Below are positions 1-6,337 of a stretch of DNA of 6,337 bases, piece after piece. The stretch is from Rhodocyclaceae bacterium (GTDB lineage: Bacteria; Pseudomonadota; Gammaproteobacteria; Burkholderiales; Rhodocyclaceae): positions 1-6,337 of the forward strand of contig JADFDL010000102.1 of NCBI GenBank assembly GCA_018262875.1, given 5' to 3'. Under the pieces are notes generated by a model. That model was not told the DNA's origin. It made no database searches and saw nothing but the letters and a program-made list of their open reading frames with translations. The position numbers and the translations under genes are program-made. How positions within the stretch are numbered: position 1 is the first letter of the stretch; each line of letters opens with the position of its first letter.

Positions 1-1
1 C

Positions 2-646
<645 letters not shown>

Positions 647-660
647 GCTGGCCGTCCGAC

Positions 661-697
661 GCATTTGTGCTGTCTCGTTGCGCGACAGTACAAATGC
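661..697 (+). terminator. Stem-loop behind lon, possible terminator without a T-tract
   Basis: GCATTTGT (661-668) pairs with ACAAATGC (690-697), then one G-U pair (669/689), then CTGTC (670-674) with GACAG (684-688). This gives about 14 bp around a 9-nt loop. It begins 14 nt after the lon stop. The following bases (ggtatttcc) hold only a short T run, so this is not a classic intrinsic terminator. It may end lon transcription inefficiently, protect the mRNA 3' end, or be a protein-binding dyad upstream of hupB. The stem is plain in the sequence; the role is inferred. Confidence 0.55.
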
Positions 698-741
698 GGT
701 ATTTCCTCTCTGAAAAATTCAGTCATGCCTCCGAAAGTTGC

Positions 742-771
742 TTGACACTGGGTTTTCCGGCTTGTTATAAA
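742..771 (+). promoter_or_regulatory. Sigma70-type promoter of hupB
   Basis: A perfect -35 hexamer TTGACA (742-747) is followed after 18 bp by TATAAA (766-771), a 5/6 match to the -10 consensus. Transcription would start near 778, giving a leader of about 46 nt before the hupB GTG. A strong constitutive promoter fits an abundant nucleoid protein. It may also serve the two tRNA genes downstream. Confidence 0.75.
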
Positions 772-811
772 GCCGGTCTGCTTTCATCGTTGACCATTCA
801 TAAATCAAGAC

Positions 812-819
812 AGAGGGGG
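812..819 (+). promoter_or_regulatory. Ribosome binding site of hupB
   Basis: The purine-rich AGAGGGGG contains a GAGG core (813-816) located 8 nt before the GTG at 825. It supports the GTG as the real start, since the HU reading frame MNKSEL begins exactly there as in homologues. Confidence 0.7.
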
Positions 820-824
820 CTTTT

Positions 825-1097
825 GTGAACAAGTCGGAACTCATCGATCAGATCGCCAAGTCGGCTGACATTTCCAAAGCGGCCGCCGGCCGGGCGCTGG
901 ATGCCACCGTCGGCGCGATCAGGACCTCCCTGAAAAAGGGCGGCATGGTGACGCTGGTCGGTTTTGGCACGTTTTATGTCGGCAAACGCGCGGCGCGCAG
1001 CGGCCGCAACCCGCGCACCGGCGCGACGATCAAGATCAAGGCGGCGCGCGTGCCCAAGTTTCGCGCTGGAAAAGCGCTGAAAGATACGGTAAACTAG
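825..1097 (+). CDS. hupB: DNA-binding protein HU-beta
   Basis: HU is a small dimeric nucleoid protein that binds and bends DNA with little sequence preference and helps in compaction, replication, recombination and repair. The product has 90 residues, the normal length for the family. The N-terminal helices ([12 protein letters not shown]) form the dimer core. [14 protein letters not shown] (about 45-58) and the signature GRNPRTG (60-66) form the beta-arm, with proline 63 at the position that intercalates into [17 protein letters not shown] closes the C-terminus as in HU and IHF. Translation begins at GTG, supported by the Shine-Dalgarno sequence at 812-819; no in-frame ATG fits better. It has its own promoter at 742-771. 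The position directly behind lon is the conserved place of hupB in many proteobacteria. No terminator separates it from the tRNAs 63 bp downstream. IHF subunits are related, but placement and sequence favour HU-beta. Confidence 0.96.
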   Translation: MNKSELIDQIAKSADISKAAAGRALDATVGAIRTSLKKGGMVTLVGFGTFYVGKRAARSGRNPRTGATIKIKAARVPKFRAGKALKDTVN

Positions 1098-1160
1098 CGC
1101 GCTTTCGCCGGGCCGCCGCTTCAGAGAAGATCCAAGTGAAGTGCGGACGGTGGAGCAAGC

Positions 1161-1236
1161 GGGTGCTTAGCTCAGATGGTAGAGCGTCGTCTTTACACGG
1201 CGAATGTCGGCGGTTCGATCCCGTCAGCACCCACCA
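1161..1236 (+). tRNA. tRNA-Val (anticodon UAC)
   Basis: A full cloverleaf of 76 nt. The acceptor stem GGGTGCT (1161-1167) pairs with AGCACCC (1226-1232), with A1233 as discriminator and an encoded CCA (1234-1236). The D stem is GCTC/GAGC (1170-1173/1182-1185). The anticodon stem TCGTC/GGCGA (1187-1191/1199-1203) encloses loop TTTACAC with anticodon TAC at 1194-1196. The T arm has TTCGATC in its loop. UAC reads valine codons GUA and GUG. No separate promoter is visible in the 63 bp after hupB, so it may be processed from the hupB transcript. Confidence 0.97.
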
Positions 1237-1260
1237 GCCAGGATCTGTGGCGATCCTGGC
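1237..1260 (+). other. Perfect hairpin in the spacer between the two tRNAs
   Basis: GCCAGGATC (1237-1245) and GATCCTGGC (1252-1260) form a perfect 9-bp stem with a 6-nt loop. It starts on the base right after the encoded CCA of tRNA-Val. No T-run follows, so it is unlikely to terminate transcription. In a joint tRNA precursor it could guide or hinder 3'-end processing of tRNA-Val; that role is inferred. Confidence 0.6.
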
Positions 1261-1276
1261 GAAGGAACGGAATTCT

Positions 1277-1353
1277 GGAGTGGTAGTTCAGTTGGTTAGA
1301 ATACCGGCCTGTCACGCCGGGGGTCGCGGGTTCGAGCCCCGTCCACTCCGCCA
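1277..1353 (+). tRNA. tRNA-Asp (anticodon GUC)
   Basis: A full cloverleaf of 77 nt. The acceptor stem GGAGTGG (1277-1283) pairs with CCACTCC (1343-1349), with G1350 as the discriminator typical of tRNA-Asp and an encoded CCA (1351-1353). The D stem is GTTC/GAAT. The anticodon stem CCGGC/GCCGG (1304-1308/1316-1320) encloses loop CTGTCAC with anticodon GTC at 1311-1313. The T arm is GCGGG-TTCGAGC-CCCGT. It decodes GAC and GAU. It lies 40 bp behind tRNA-Val and 8 bp before a strong intrinsic terminator, so it is the last gene of this transcript. Confidence 0.97.
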
Positions 1354-1361
1354 ACATCAAG

Positions 1362-1389
1362 AAAAGGCGAACGCGAGTTCGCCTTTTTT
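1362..1389 (+). terminator. Intrinsic terminator behind tRNA-Asp
   Basis: GGCGAAC (1366-1372) and GTTCGCC (1377-1383) form a 7-bp stem closed by a GCGA tetraloop of the GNRA type. Four A residues (1362-1365) precede the stem and six T residues (1384-1389) follow it. This is a textbook Rho-independent terminator for the hupB-tRNA unit, placed 36 bp before the ppiD start. Confidence 0.9.
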
Positions 1390-1424
1390 ACTATCTTCAT
1401 CACCTTTTGGGTCGGTGGCCGAGC

Positions 1425-3386
1425 ATGTTTGACGCGGTTCGCAACAACAAACGGATTGTCCAGGTTTTCCTCGGGCTGATTATCCTGCCCTTCGCCTTCT
1501 GGGGCGTGGATTCCTATTTTCGCAGCAGCGGCGGCGGTGATGAACTGGCCAGCGTAGGGGGCAGTTCGATTTCGCGTCAGGAGTATTCCCAGGCCATGCG
1601 CGACCAGCAGGAACGCCTGCGCGGACAACTCGGGCGAGAGTTCAATCCGGCCATGCTGGAAACGCCGGAAGCGCGCCAGGCCATGCTCGATTCGCTGGTG
1701 ACCCAGCGCCTGCTGCTGCTGCATGCGAAGAAATCCGGACTGACGGCCAGCGACGCGCAGTTGATCGAGGTGATCGGCTCGATTCCGGCCCTGCAGGAAG
1801 ACGGCAAATTCTCCAAGCGTCGCTACGAACAGGCCCTGCGTGCCCAAGGCCTGACGCAAACCGGTTTCGAGGCCAAGTTGCGCCAGGACATGACGCTGCA
1901 GCAACTGGTGCAGGCGGTATCCGATACCGCCGTGGTTTCCAATGCCGCAGCCGAGCGGGTGATCGCCATCCAGCTCGAGGAGCGACAAGTGAGCGAAGCG
2001 GCCATCCGGCCGGAGCAGTATGCCGCCCAGGTCAAGCTGCCGGCCGAGGCCGTCAAGGAATACTACGAGAAGAACCGCCAGCAGTTCGAGATTCCGCAGC
2101 AGATACGTGCCGAATTTGTCGTGTTGAGCCGCGAAGTCCTGGCTGAGCAGACCACGGTTAGCCCCGAGGAGATCAAGAGCGCCTACGAAAAGAACGCCAG
2201 GAATTACGTGGCCCAGGAAGAGCGGCGCGCCAGCCATATCCTCATCCAGTCGCCGACGGATGCGCCAGAGGCCGAACAGAAGGCGGCCCGCACCAGGGTC
2301 GATGCGATCCTCCAGCAAGTGAAGAAGAGCCCCGCAGAGTTCGCCAGGCTGGCCAGGGAGCACTCGCAGGATCCGGGGTCTGGTCCGAAAGGCGGCGATC
2401 TCGGTTTCTTCCCGCGCGGCGCCATGGTCAAGCCTTTCGAGGATGCCGTGTTCTCCCTGAAAGAAAACCAGGTGAGCGATGTGGTGCGCAGCGAGTTCGG
2501 CTTCCACATCATCCGCCTGACCGGCATCAAGCCCGGCAAGGTGCGCAGCCTGGAAGAGGCGCGCGATGCCATCGCGGCGGAGCTCAAGCTCCAGGCGGCG
2601 GGCAGGAAGTTCGCCGAAGCAGCCGAAACTTTCTCCAATATGGTGTACGAACAAGCCGACAGCCTGAAGCCGGCGGCGGAGAAGTACAGGCTGCCGATCC
2701 GGCAGACCGGCTTCTTCGACCCGCTGAATCGCGCCGCGGCGGGCCCCCTGGCGAGCAACGACAAGCTGTTCACGGCCTTGTTCTCCGACGAAGCCCTGAA
2801 GAACAAGCGCAACACCGACGCCATCGAAGTGGCGCCGAATACCCTGGTTGCGGCGCGTGTTCTGGAGGCGCGCCCGGCGGAGTTGCGCACCCTGGAATCC
2901 GCCAAGGCCGAGATCGAGAAAAAACTGGTGGCGGAGGAAGCAGCCCGCCTGGCGCAAAAGGACGGCGAAGCGAAGCTGGCCGGACTGAGCAAGGGCGAGT
3001 CGATTTCGCTCTCCTGGAGCCCGCCGCAGACCATCGTGCGGCAGCCGATGCGCGGCCTGGCGGCGCAGGCCCAGCGTGCCATCTTCAAGGCGCCTGCCGA
3101 CAAGCTGCCGGCCTATGCCGGCGCTGCCTTGCCGAACGGGGCATACGTCCTCTACCGTGTTTCGCAGGTCAGTTCCGGTGCGGCCAAAGGCGCGAGCGAC
3201 CCGCGCGTCAAGGCGCAGCGGGCGCAGTTGGCCCAGCTCAGCGGTACGGAGGATTTCAATGCCTATTTGGCGGCCCTGCGGGAGCGGTACGGAGTGAAGA
3301 TCGACCAGGCTGCACTGGCCAAGGGCGACGGCGAAGAGGCGCCTGCGCCGTCGCCTGCTCCCGGCCGGCCGGCCGGCAAGCTCTGA
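1425..3386 (+). CDS. ppiD: PpiD-type membrane-anchored periplasmic peptidyl-prolyl isomerase / chaperone
   Basis: PpiD is a SurA-like folding factor anchored in the inner membrane that meets proteins leaving the Sec translocon. The product has 653 residues; E. coli PpiD has 623. The N-terminus MFDAVRNNKRIVQ has a positive cytoplasmic end and one membrane helix (about 11-28), so the rest lies in the periplasm. A SurA_N-like helical chaperone region covers about 36-200. One parvulin domain covers about 265-370, with SHILIQ (270-275), HSQDPGS (313-319), GGDLGF (323-328), MVKPFEDAVF (334-343) and FGFHIIRL. The C-terminal helical part follows, then an Ala/Pro-rich, probably disordered tail from about 634. 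I chose ATG 1425 because homologues begin MFD and GGTGG (1414-1418) lies 6 nt before it; a TTG at 1407 would only add six residues. No promoter is obvious after the terminator at 1362-1389. It converges on fabI. Confidence 0.93.
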   Translation: MFDAVRNNKRIVQVFLGLIILPFAFWGVDSYFRSSGGGDELASVGGSSISRQEYSQAMRDQQERLRGQLGREFNPAMLETPEARQAMLDSLVTQRLLLLHAKKSGLTASDAQLIEVIGSIPALQEDGKFSKRRYEQALRAQGLTQTGFEAKLRQDMTLQQLVQAVSDTAVVSNAAAERVIAIQLEERQVSEAAIRPEQYAAQVKLPAEAVKEYYEKNRQQFEIPQQIRAEFVVLSREVLAEQTTVSPEEIKSAYEKNARNYVAQEERRASHILIQSPTDAPEAEQKAARTRVDAILQQVKKSPAEFARLAREHSQDPGSGPKGGDLGFFPRGAMVKPFEDAVFSLKENQVSDVVRSEFGFHIIRLTGIKPGKVRSLEEARDAIAAELKLQAAGRKFAEAAETFSNMVYEQADSLKPAAEKYRLPIRQTGFFDPLNRAAAGPLASNDKLFTALFSDEALKNKRNTDAIEVAPNTLVAARVLEARPAELRTLESAKAEIEKKLVAEEAARLAQKDGEAKLAGLSKGESISLSWSPPQTIVRQPMRGLAAQAQRAIFKAPADKLPAYAGAALPNGAYVLYRVSQVSSGAAKGASDPRVKAQRAQLAQLSGTEDFNAYLAALRERYGVKIDQAALAKGDGEEAPAPSPAPGRPAGKL

Positions 3387-3404
3387 GCGACGCTGGACAA
3401 CAGC

Positions 3405-3440
3405 AAACAAAACGGGCTGCCGCGGCAGCCCGTTTTGTTT
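3405..3440. terminator. Bidirectional intrinsic terminator between ppiD and fabI
   Basis: A perfect 36-bp palindrome: the 18 bases at 3405-3422 are the exact reverse complement of 3423-3440. The core GGGCTGCC/GGCAGCCC is flanked by an A-rich arm (AAACAAAAC) and a T-rich arm (GTTTTGTTT). Read on either strand, it gives a GC-rich stem followed by a T-rich stretch. It sits 18 bp after the ppiD stop and 15 bp beyond the fabI stop, so it can serve both convergent genes. Confidence 0.9.
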
Positions 3441-3455
3441 CTGCGCAGCGGACGC

Positions 3456-4253
3456 TCAGGGCAGCGGATCGGGATTGCCCAGGGCGGTGGTATTGAGGCC
3501 GCCATCCACGTAGAGGATTTCGCCGGTGATGGCACTGGCCAGATCGGAGAGCAGGAAGGCGGCGGCATTGCCGACTTCCTCGATGGTCACGTTGCGCCTG
3601 AGCGGTGCGTGGTGCGCGTTGTAGGCGAGCAGCTTGCCGAAGTTGCCGATGCCGGAGGCGGCCAGCGTCTTGATCGGGCCGGCCGAGATGGCATTGGCTC
3701 GGATGCCTTGCGGTCCGAGACAGAAGGCGAGGTAGCGGGTCGCTGCCTCGAGGCTGGCCTTGGCCAGGCCCATGGTGTTGTAGTTGGGCAGGGTGCGCTC
3801 GGCGCCGAGGTAGGACAGGCACAGCAGTGCCGGATTGCGTCCCTTCAACAGCATCGGCCGCGCCGCCTTCGCCAGCGCCGGAAAGCTGTAGGAGGAAACG
3901 TCGTGGGCGATGCGGAAGGCATCGCGCGTGATGCCGTCGAGGAAATCGCCTTCGATGGCCTCGCTCGGCGCGAAGGCGATGGAATGCACCAGTCCTTCGA
4001 GGCCGTCCCAGTGCTTACCGAGTTCTGCGAAGAGGGCATCGATCTGCGCGTCTTCCGCGACGTCGCAGGGGAAGTACAGTGTGCTGCCGAATTCCTCGGC
4101 AAATTTGGCGATACGATCCTTGAAGCGATCGTTCTGGTAGGTGAAGGCCAATTCGGCGCCCTCGCGATGGCAGGCCTTGGCAATGCCGTAGGCGATCGAG
4201 CGGTTGGAGAGCAGACCGGTGATGAGGATGCGTTTTCCAGCGAGGAAGCCCAT
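3456..4253 (-). CDS. fabI: Enoyl-[acyl-carrier-protein] reductase (NADH), FabI
   Basis: FabI reduces trans-2-enoyl-ACP to acyl-ACP with NADH, the last step of each cycle of type II fatty-acid synthesis in the cytoplasm. It belongs to the short-chain dehydrogenase superfamily and works as a homotetramer. The 265 residues match the family (E. coli 262). The FabI cofactor motif [12 protein letters not shown] lies at 12-23. CDVAED (63-68) and VHSIAFAP (89-96) follow. The catalytic Tyr-x6-Lys is Y158-K165 within [15 protein letters not shown], with the second tyrosine Y148 in [23 protein letters not shown] (187-202) forms the substrate-loop region. The C-terminus has [10 protein letters not shown]. 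Residue 93, glycine in E. coli, is alanine here. The ATG at 4251-4253 gives the standard MGFLAGKR start; the Shine-Dalgarno is weak (CGGGA). A good promoter lies upstream. It is transcribed towards ppiD and away from the solute-binding gene. Confidence 0.97.
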   Translation of the reverse strand: MGFLAGKRILITGLLSNRSIAYGIAKACHREGAELAFTYQNDRFKDRIAKFAEEFGSTLYFPCDVAEDAQIDALFAELGKHWDGLEGLVHSIAFAPSEAIEGDFLDGITRDAFRIAHDVSSYSFPALAKAARPMLLKGRNPALLCLSYLGAERTLPNYNTMGLAKASLEAATRYLAFCLGPQGIRANAISAGPIKTLAASGIGNFGKLLAYNAHHAPLRRNVTIEEVGNAAAFLLSDLASAITGEILYVDGGLNTTALGNPDPLP

Positions 4254-4281
4254 CGTCGAATCCCGTAAAAATGACCGGGCA

Positions 4282-4311
4282 ATTATAGCGGAGCCACACA
4301 GATGACGCCAA
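4282..4311 (-). promoter_or_regulatory. Sigma70-type promoter of fabI
   Basis: On the minus strand a perfect -10 TATAAT (plus-strand ATTATA, 4282-4287) is preceded after 18 bp by TTGGCG (plus-strand 4306-4311), a 4/6 match to the -35 consensus. Transcription would start near 4275, giving a short leader of about 22 nt before the fabI ATG. The -35 box overlaps the putative -35 of the divergent gene. Confidence 0.65.
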
Positions 4312-4330
4312 TTCGTCCATCCGCTACACT
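4302..4330 (+). promoter_or_regulatory. Possible promoter of the solute-binding protein gene
   Basis: ATGACG (4302-4307, 4/6 to the -35 consensus) and TACACT (4325-4330, 4/6 to the -10 consensus) are spaced by 17 bp. The start of transcription would fall near 4337, only about 3 nt before the ATG at 4340, so the message would be almost leaderless. This fits the lack of a Shine-Dalgarno sequence there. Both boxes are imperfect, so this is tentative. Confidence 0.35.
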
Positions 4331-4339
4331 CCGCGCACG

Positions 4340-6337
4340 ATGCGCGAAATTCCGATGCATGCCTGGCTGCTGGTACTTGCCGCGCTCCTCTCCGGTTGCG
4401 GCGAAGTGTGGAACAATCCCTACCCGACGCAGGACGGTGGCAGGAACATTCTTTACAGCGCGTTTACCGAGCGGCCCAAGCATCTCGACCCGGTGCAGTC
4501 CTACAGCGAAGACGAGGCCGAGTTCAATTCGCAGATCTACGAGCCGCCGCTGCAGTACCACTATCTGAAGCGGCCCTATACGCTGATCCCGCTGGCGGCC
4601 GAGGTGCTGCCGCAGCCGCGCACCGTGGACGCCGCCGGCCGTGAGGTGTCGGCGGATTCCCCCAGCGTGGCCTACACGCTGTATGAGATACGCATCCGCC
4701 CAGGCATCCTCTATCAGCCGCATCCCGCCTTCGCGCGCGAGTCGAACGGCAAGCTGCTCTACCACGACCTCAAGCCGGAGGACCTGAAGGACATCTATTC
4801 ACTGCGCGATTTCCCGCAGACCGGCACGCGCGAACTGACGGCGGAGGACTACGTTTACCAGATCAAGCGCCTCGCCCATCCGCGCCTGCATTCGCCGGTA
4901 TTTGGCCTGATGAGCGAATACATCGTCGGCCTGAAGGCGTTCGCCGAGGCATTGAAGGCGGAAGACAAGGCGCTGGCGGTTTCGGGAACAAGGAATGCAT
5001 GGCTCGATCTGTCGACAACCCCGCTTGCCGGCGTCGAGCTGGTCGACAAGTACCGCTACCGCATCCGCATCAAGGGTCGCTATCCGCAGTTCGCCTACTG
5101 GTTGGCGATGAACTTCTTCGCGCCGGTGCCGATCGAAGCCGACCGCTTCTACGCTCAGCCCGGCATGGCCGAGAAGAACCTGACGCTCGACTGGTACCCG
5201 GTCGGCACCGGCCCCTACATGCTGACGGAGAACAATCCCAATGCGCGGATGGTGCTCGAACGCAATCCGAATTACCGCGGCGAGGCCTATCCCGCCGAGG
5301 GCGAGGAGGGCGACCGGGCGGCCGGCCTGCTCGCCGATGCCGGCCGGCGCCTGCCCTTCATCGATAAAGTGGTGTTCAGCCGCGAGCGCGAAGGCATTCC
5401 CTACTGGAACAAGTTCCTCCAGGGCTACTACGATTTTTCCGGCATCAGCTCGGACAGCTTCGATCAGGCGGTGCGCATCTCGGTCGAAGGTGAAGCCGGC
5501 GTTTCCCCGGAAATGAAGTCAAAGGGCATCAAACTGGAAGCCTCGGTCGGCACCGCGACGCGCTACTTCGCCTTCAACTGGCTCGATCCGGTTGTCGGCG
5601 GTGGCCAGATCGATGCGGCCGGCCGCGAGCGCGCAAGGAAACTGCGCCAGGCGATCTCCATCGCGCTCGACTGGGAGGAATTCATTTCTATTTTTGCCAA
5701 CGGCCGCGGCATTCCCGGGCAGGGGCCGATCCCGCCCGGCATTTTCGGCTTCAGGACGGGTGGTGACGGCATCAATCCGATTGTGTACGACTGGACGGAA
5801 GGTGCGCCGCGGCGCAAGTCCATCGCCGCGGCGAAAAAACTGCTCGCCGAGGCGGGCTATCCGGACGGGCGTGAGGCGAAGAGCGGCCAGCCGTTGGTGC
5901 TCTACCTCGACACGACGGATCGCGGTCCGGGCGACAAGCCGCGCCTGGACTGGTACCGCAAGCAGTTCGCCAAGCTCGACGTGCAACTGGAAATCCGCGG
6001 CACCGACTACAACCGCTTCCAGGAAAAGGTGCGCAAGGGGGCGGCGCAGATTTTCGTCTGGGGCTGGAATGCCGACTATCCTGACGCGGAGAACTTCCTC
6101 TTCCTGTTCCATGGCGCGCAGAGCCGCGCCAAATTCCAGGGCGAGAACGCCGCTAACTATGCCAACCCGGAATACGACCGGCTCTTCGAGCAGGTGAAGC
6201 ACATGGAGAACGGCCCGGTGCGGCAGGCGCTGATCGACCGCATGCTGGCCATCCTGCGCGAGGACGCGCCCTGGTCCTTCGGCTTCCATCCCAAGGACTA
6301 CAGCCTGCATCATGACTGGGTGGCGAATCTCAAGCCC
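4340..6337 (+). CDS. Extracellular solute-binding protein, family 5 (oligopeptide type), lipoprotein (3' partial)
   Basis: This is the substrate-capturing part of a probable peptide-type ABC importer (SBP_bac_5, the OppA/DppA superfamily). The frame is open for 666 codons to the right edge with no stop, so the 3' end is missing. The N-terminus ([13 protein letters not shown], then LLSGC) is a lipoprotein signal with lipobox LSGC and Cys20 as the lipidation site. Family signatures are RPKHLDPV near the start, VGTGPYML (288-295) followed by [20 protein letters not shown] (438-448) with a Gly/Pro-rich stretch after it, [14 protein letters not shown], and [13 protein letters not shown] (574-586). 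It is already longer than OppA (543 aa). About 36 extra residues (about 129-164) lie between RIRPGILYQ and [12 protein letters not shown]. The only usable upstream start is ATG 4340, because a TAG at 4286-4288 closes the frame; ATG 4355 is an alternative. Permease and ATPase genes are expected downstream. The true ligand cannot be told from sequence. Confidence 0.9.
   Translation, partial: MREIPMHAWLLVLAALLSGCGEVWNNPYPTQDGGRNILYSAFTERPKHLDPVQSYSEDEAEFNSQIYEPPLQYHYLKRPYTLIPLAAEVLPQPRTVDAAGREVSADSPSVAYTLYEIRIRPGILYQPHPAFARESNGKLLYHDLKPEDLKDIYSLRDFPQTGTRELTAEDYVYQIKRLAHPRLHSPVFGLMSEYIVGLKAFAEALKAEDKALAVSGTRNAWLDLSTTPLAGVELVDKYRYRIRIKGRYPQFAYWLAMNFFAPVPIEADRFYAQPGMAEKNLTLDWYPVGTGPYMLTENNPNARMVLERNPNYRGEAYPAEGEEGDRAAGLLADAGRRLPFIDKVVFSREREGIPYWNKFLQGYYDFSGISSDSFDQAVRISVEGEAGVSPEMKSKGIKLEASVGTATRYFAFNWLDPVVGGGQIDAAGRERARKLRQAISIALDWEEFISIFANGRGIPGQGPIPPGIFGFRTGGDGINPIVYDWTEGAPRRKSIAAAKKLLAEAGYPDGREAKSGQPLVLYLDTTDRGPGDKPRLDWYRKQFAKLDVQLEIRGTDYNRFQEKVRKGAAQIFVWGWNADYPDAENFLFLFHGAQSRAKFQGENAANYANPEYDRLFEQVKHMENGPVRQALIDRMLAILREDAPWSFGFHPKDYSLHHDWVANLKP

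Noticed and set aside
1161..1353. tRNA genes as an integration site of a mobile element
   Set aside because: Both tRNAs are complete, no integrase gene is nearby, and no duplicated tRNA 3' end is seen in the window.
1407..1424. TTG start giving PpiD six more residues
   Set aside because: Homologues begin MFD at the ATG 1425, and the likely ribosome binding site (1414-1418) would lie inside the extension.
1136..1432. Plus-strand open frame over the tRNA region
   Set aside because: It runs through two complete tRNA genes and a terminator, so it is not a protein gene.
1296..3410. Minus-strand open frame of 704 codons across ppiD
   Set aside because: It lies antisense to a clearly recognisable ppiD and overlaps tRNA-Asp. 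Its Arg/Leu/Gly-rich composition is typical of an antisense shadow in GC-rich DNA, and I see no domain in it.
3435..4268. Plus-strand open frame of 277 codons across fabI
   Set aside because: It is the antisense shadow of fabI, which has a full set of family motifs. It also begins inside the bidirectional terminator.
5519..6313. Minus-strand open frame of 264 codons inside the solute-binding gene
   Set aside because: It is a shadow of the family-5 solute-binding frame, which stays open and matches the family throughout this interval.
4340..6337. Frameshifted or broken solute-binding gene
   Set aside because: Reading codon by codon from ATG 4340 gives one uninterrupted frame with family motifs to the last base; only the window edge cuts it.

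Overview
This window looks like a stretch of conserved chromosomal housekeeping DNA from a GC-rich Gram-negative bacterium, most likely a betaproteobacterium. The order lon - hupB - tRNA-Val - tRNA-Asp - ppiD - fabI is a familiar arrangement there, and the proteins resemble proteobacterial family members throughout. A Rhodocyclales-like source is possible, but that is a guess from gene order and composition. No mobile element, CRISPR array, phage gene or obviously foreign island is visible.

Layout. Positions 2-646 hold the C-terminal protease domain of Lon, cut by the left edge. A 178-bp gap follows, with a strong stem-loop behind lon and a good sigma70-type promoter for hupB. The HU-beta gene (825-1097, GTG start) is followed on the same strand by tRNA-Val(UAC) at 1161-1236 and tRNA-Asp(GUC) at 1277-1353. 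There is no visible terminator until 1362-1389, so hupB and the two tRNAs may share a transcript. Next is ppiD (1425-3386), a membrane-anchored periplasmic folding factor. It converges on fabI (3456-4253, minus strand), and a perfect 36-bp palindrome between them can terminate transcription both ways. Divergently from fabI, with apparently overlapping promoters, runs a large family-5 solute-binding lipoprotein gene. It is open for 666 codons from 4340 to the right edge and is not finished in the window.

How the genes fit together. Lon (cytoplasmic proteolysis), HU (nucleoid structure) and PpiD (folding of secreted proteins at the inner membrane) are general proteostasis and chromosome functions. 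FabI completes each cycle of fatty-acid elongation. The solute-binding protein probably opens an oligopeptide-type ABC importer operon whose permease and ATPase genes would lie beyond the window.

I found no convincing new system. The points most worth a second look are the apparently intact parvulin active site of PpiD (degenerate in E. coli PpiD), the lipobox and extra segment of the solute-binding protein, the overlapping fabI/solute-binding-protein promoters, and three hairpins (behind lon, between the tRNAs, and between ppiD and fabI). No stretch longer than 300 bases lacks a gene.
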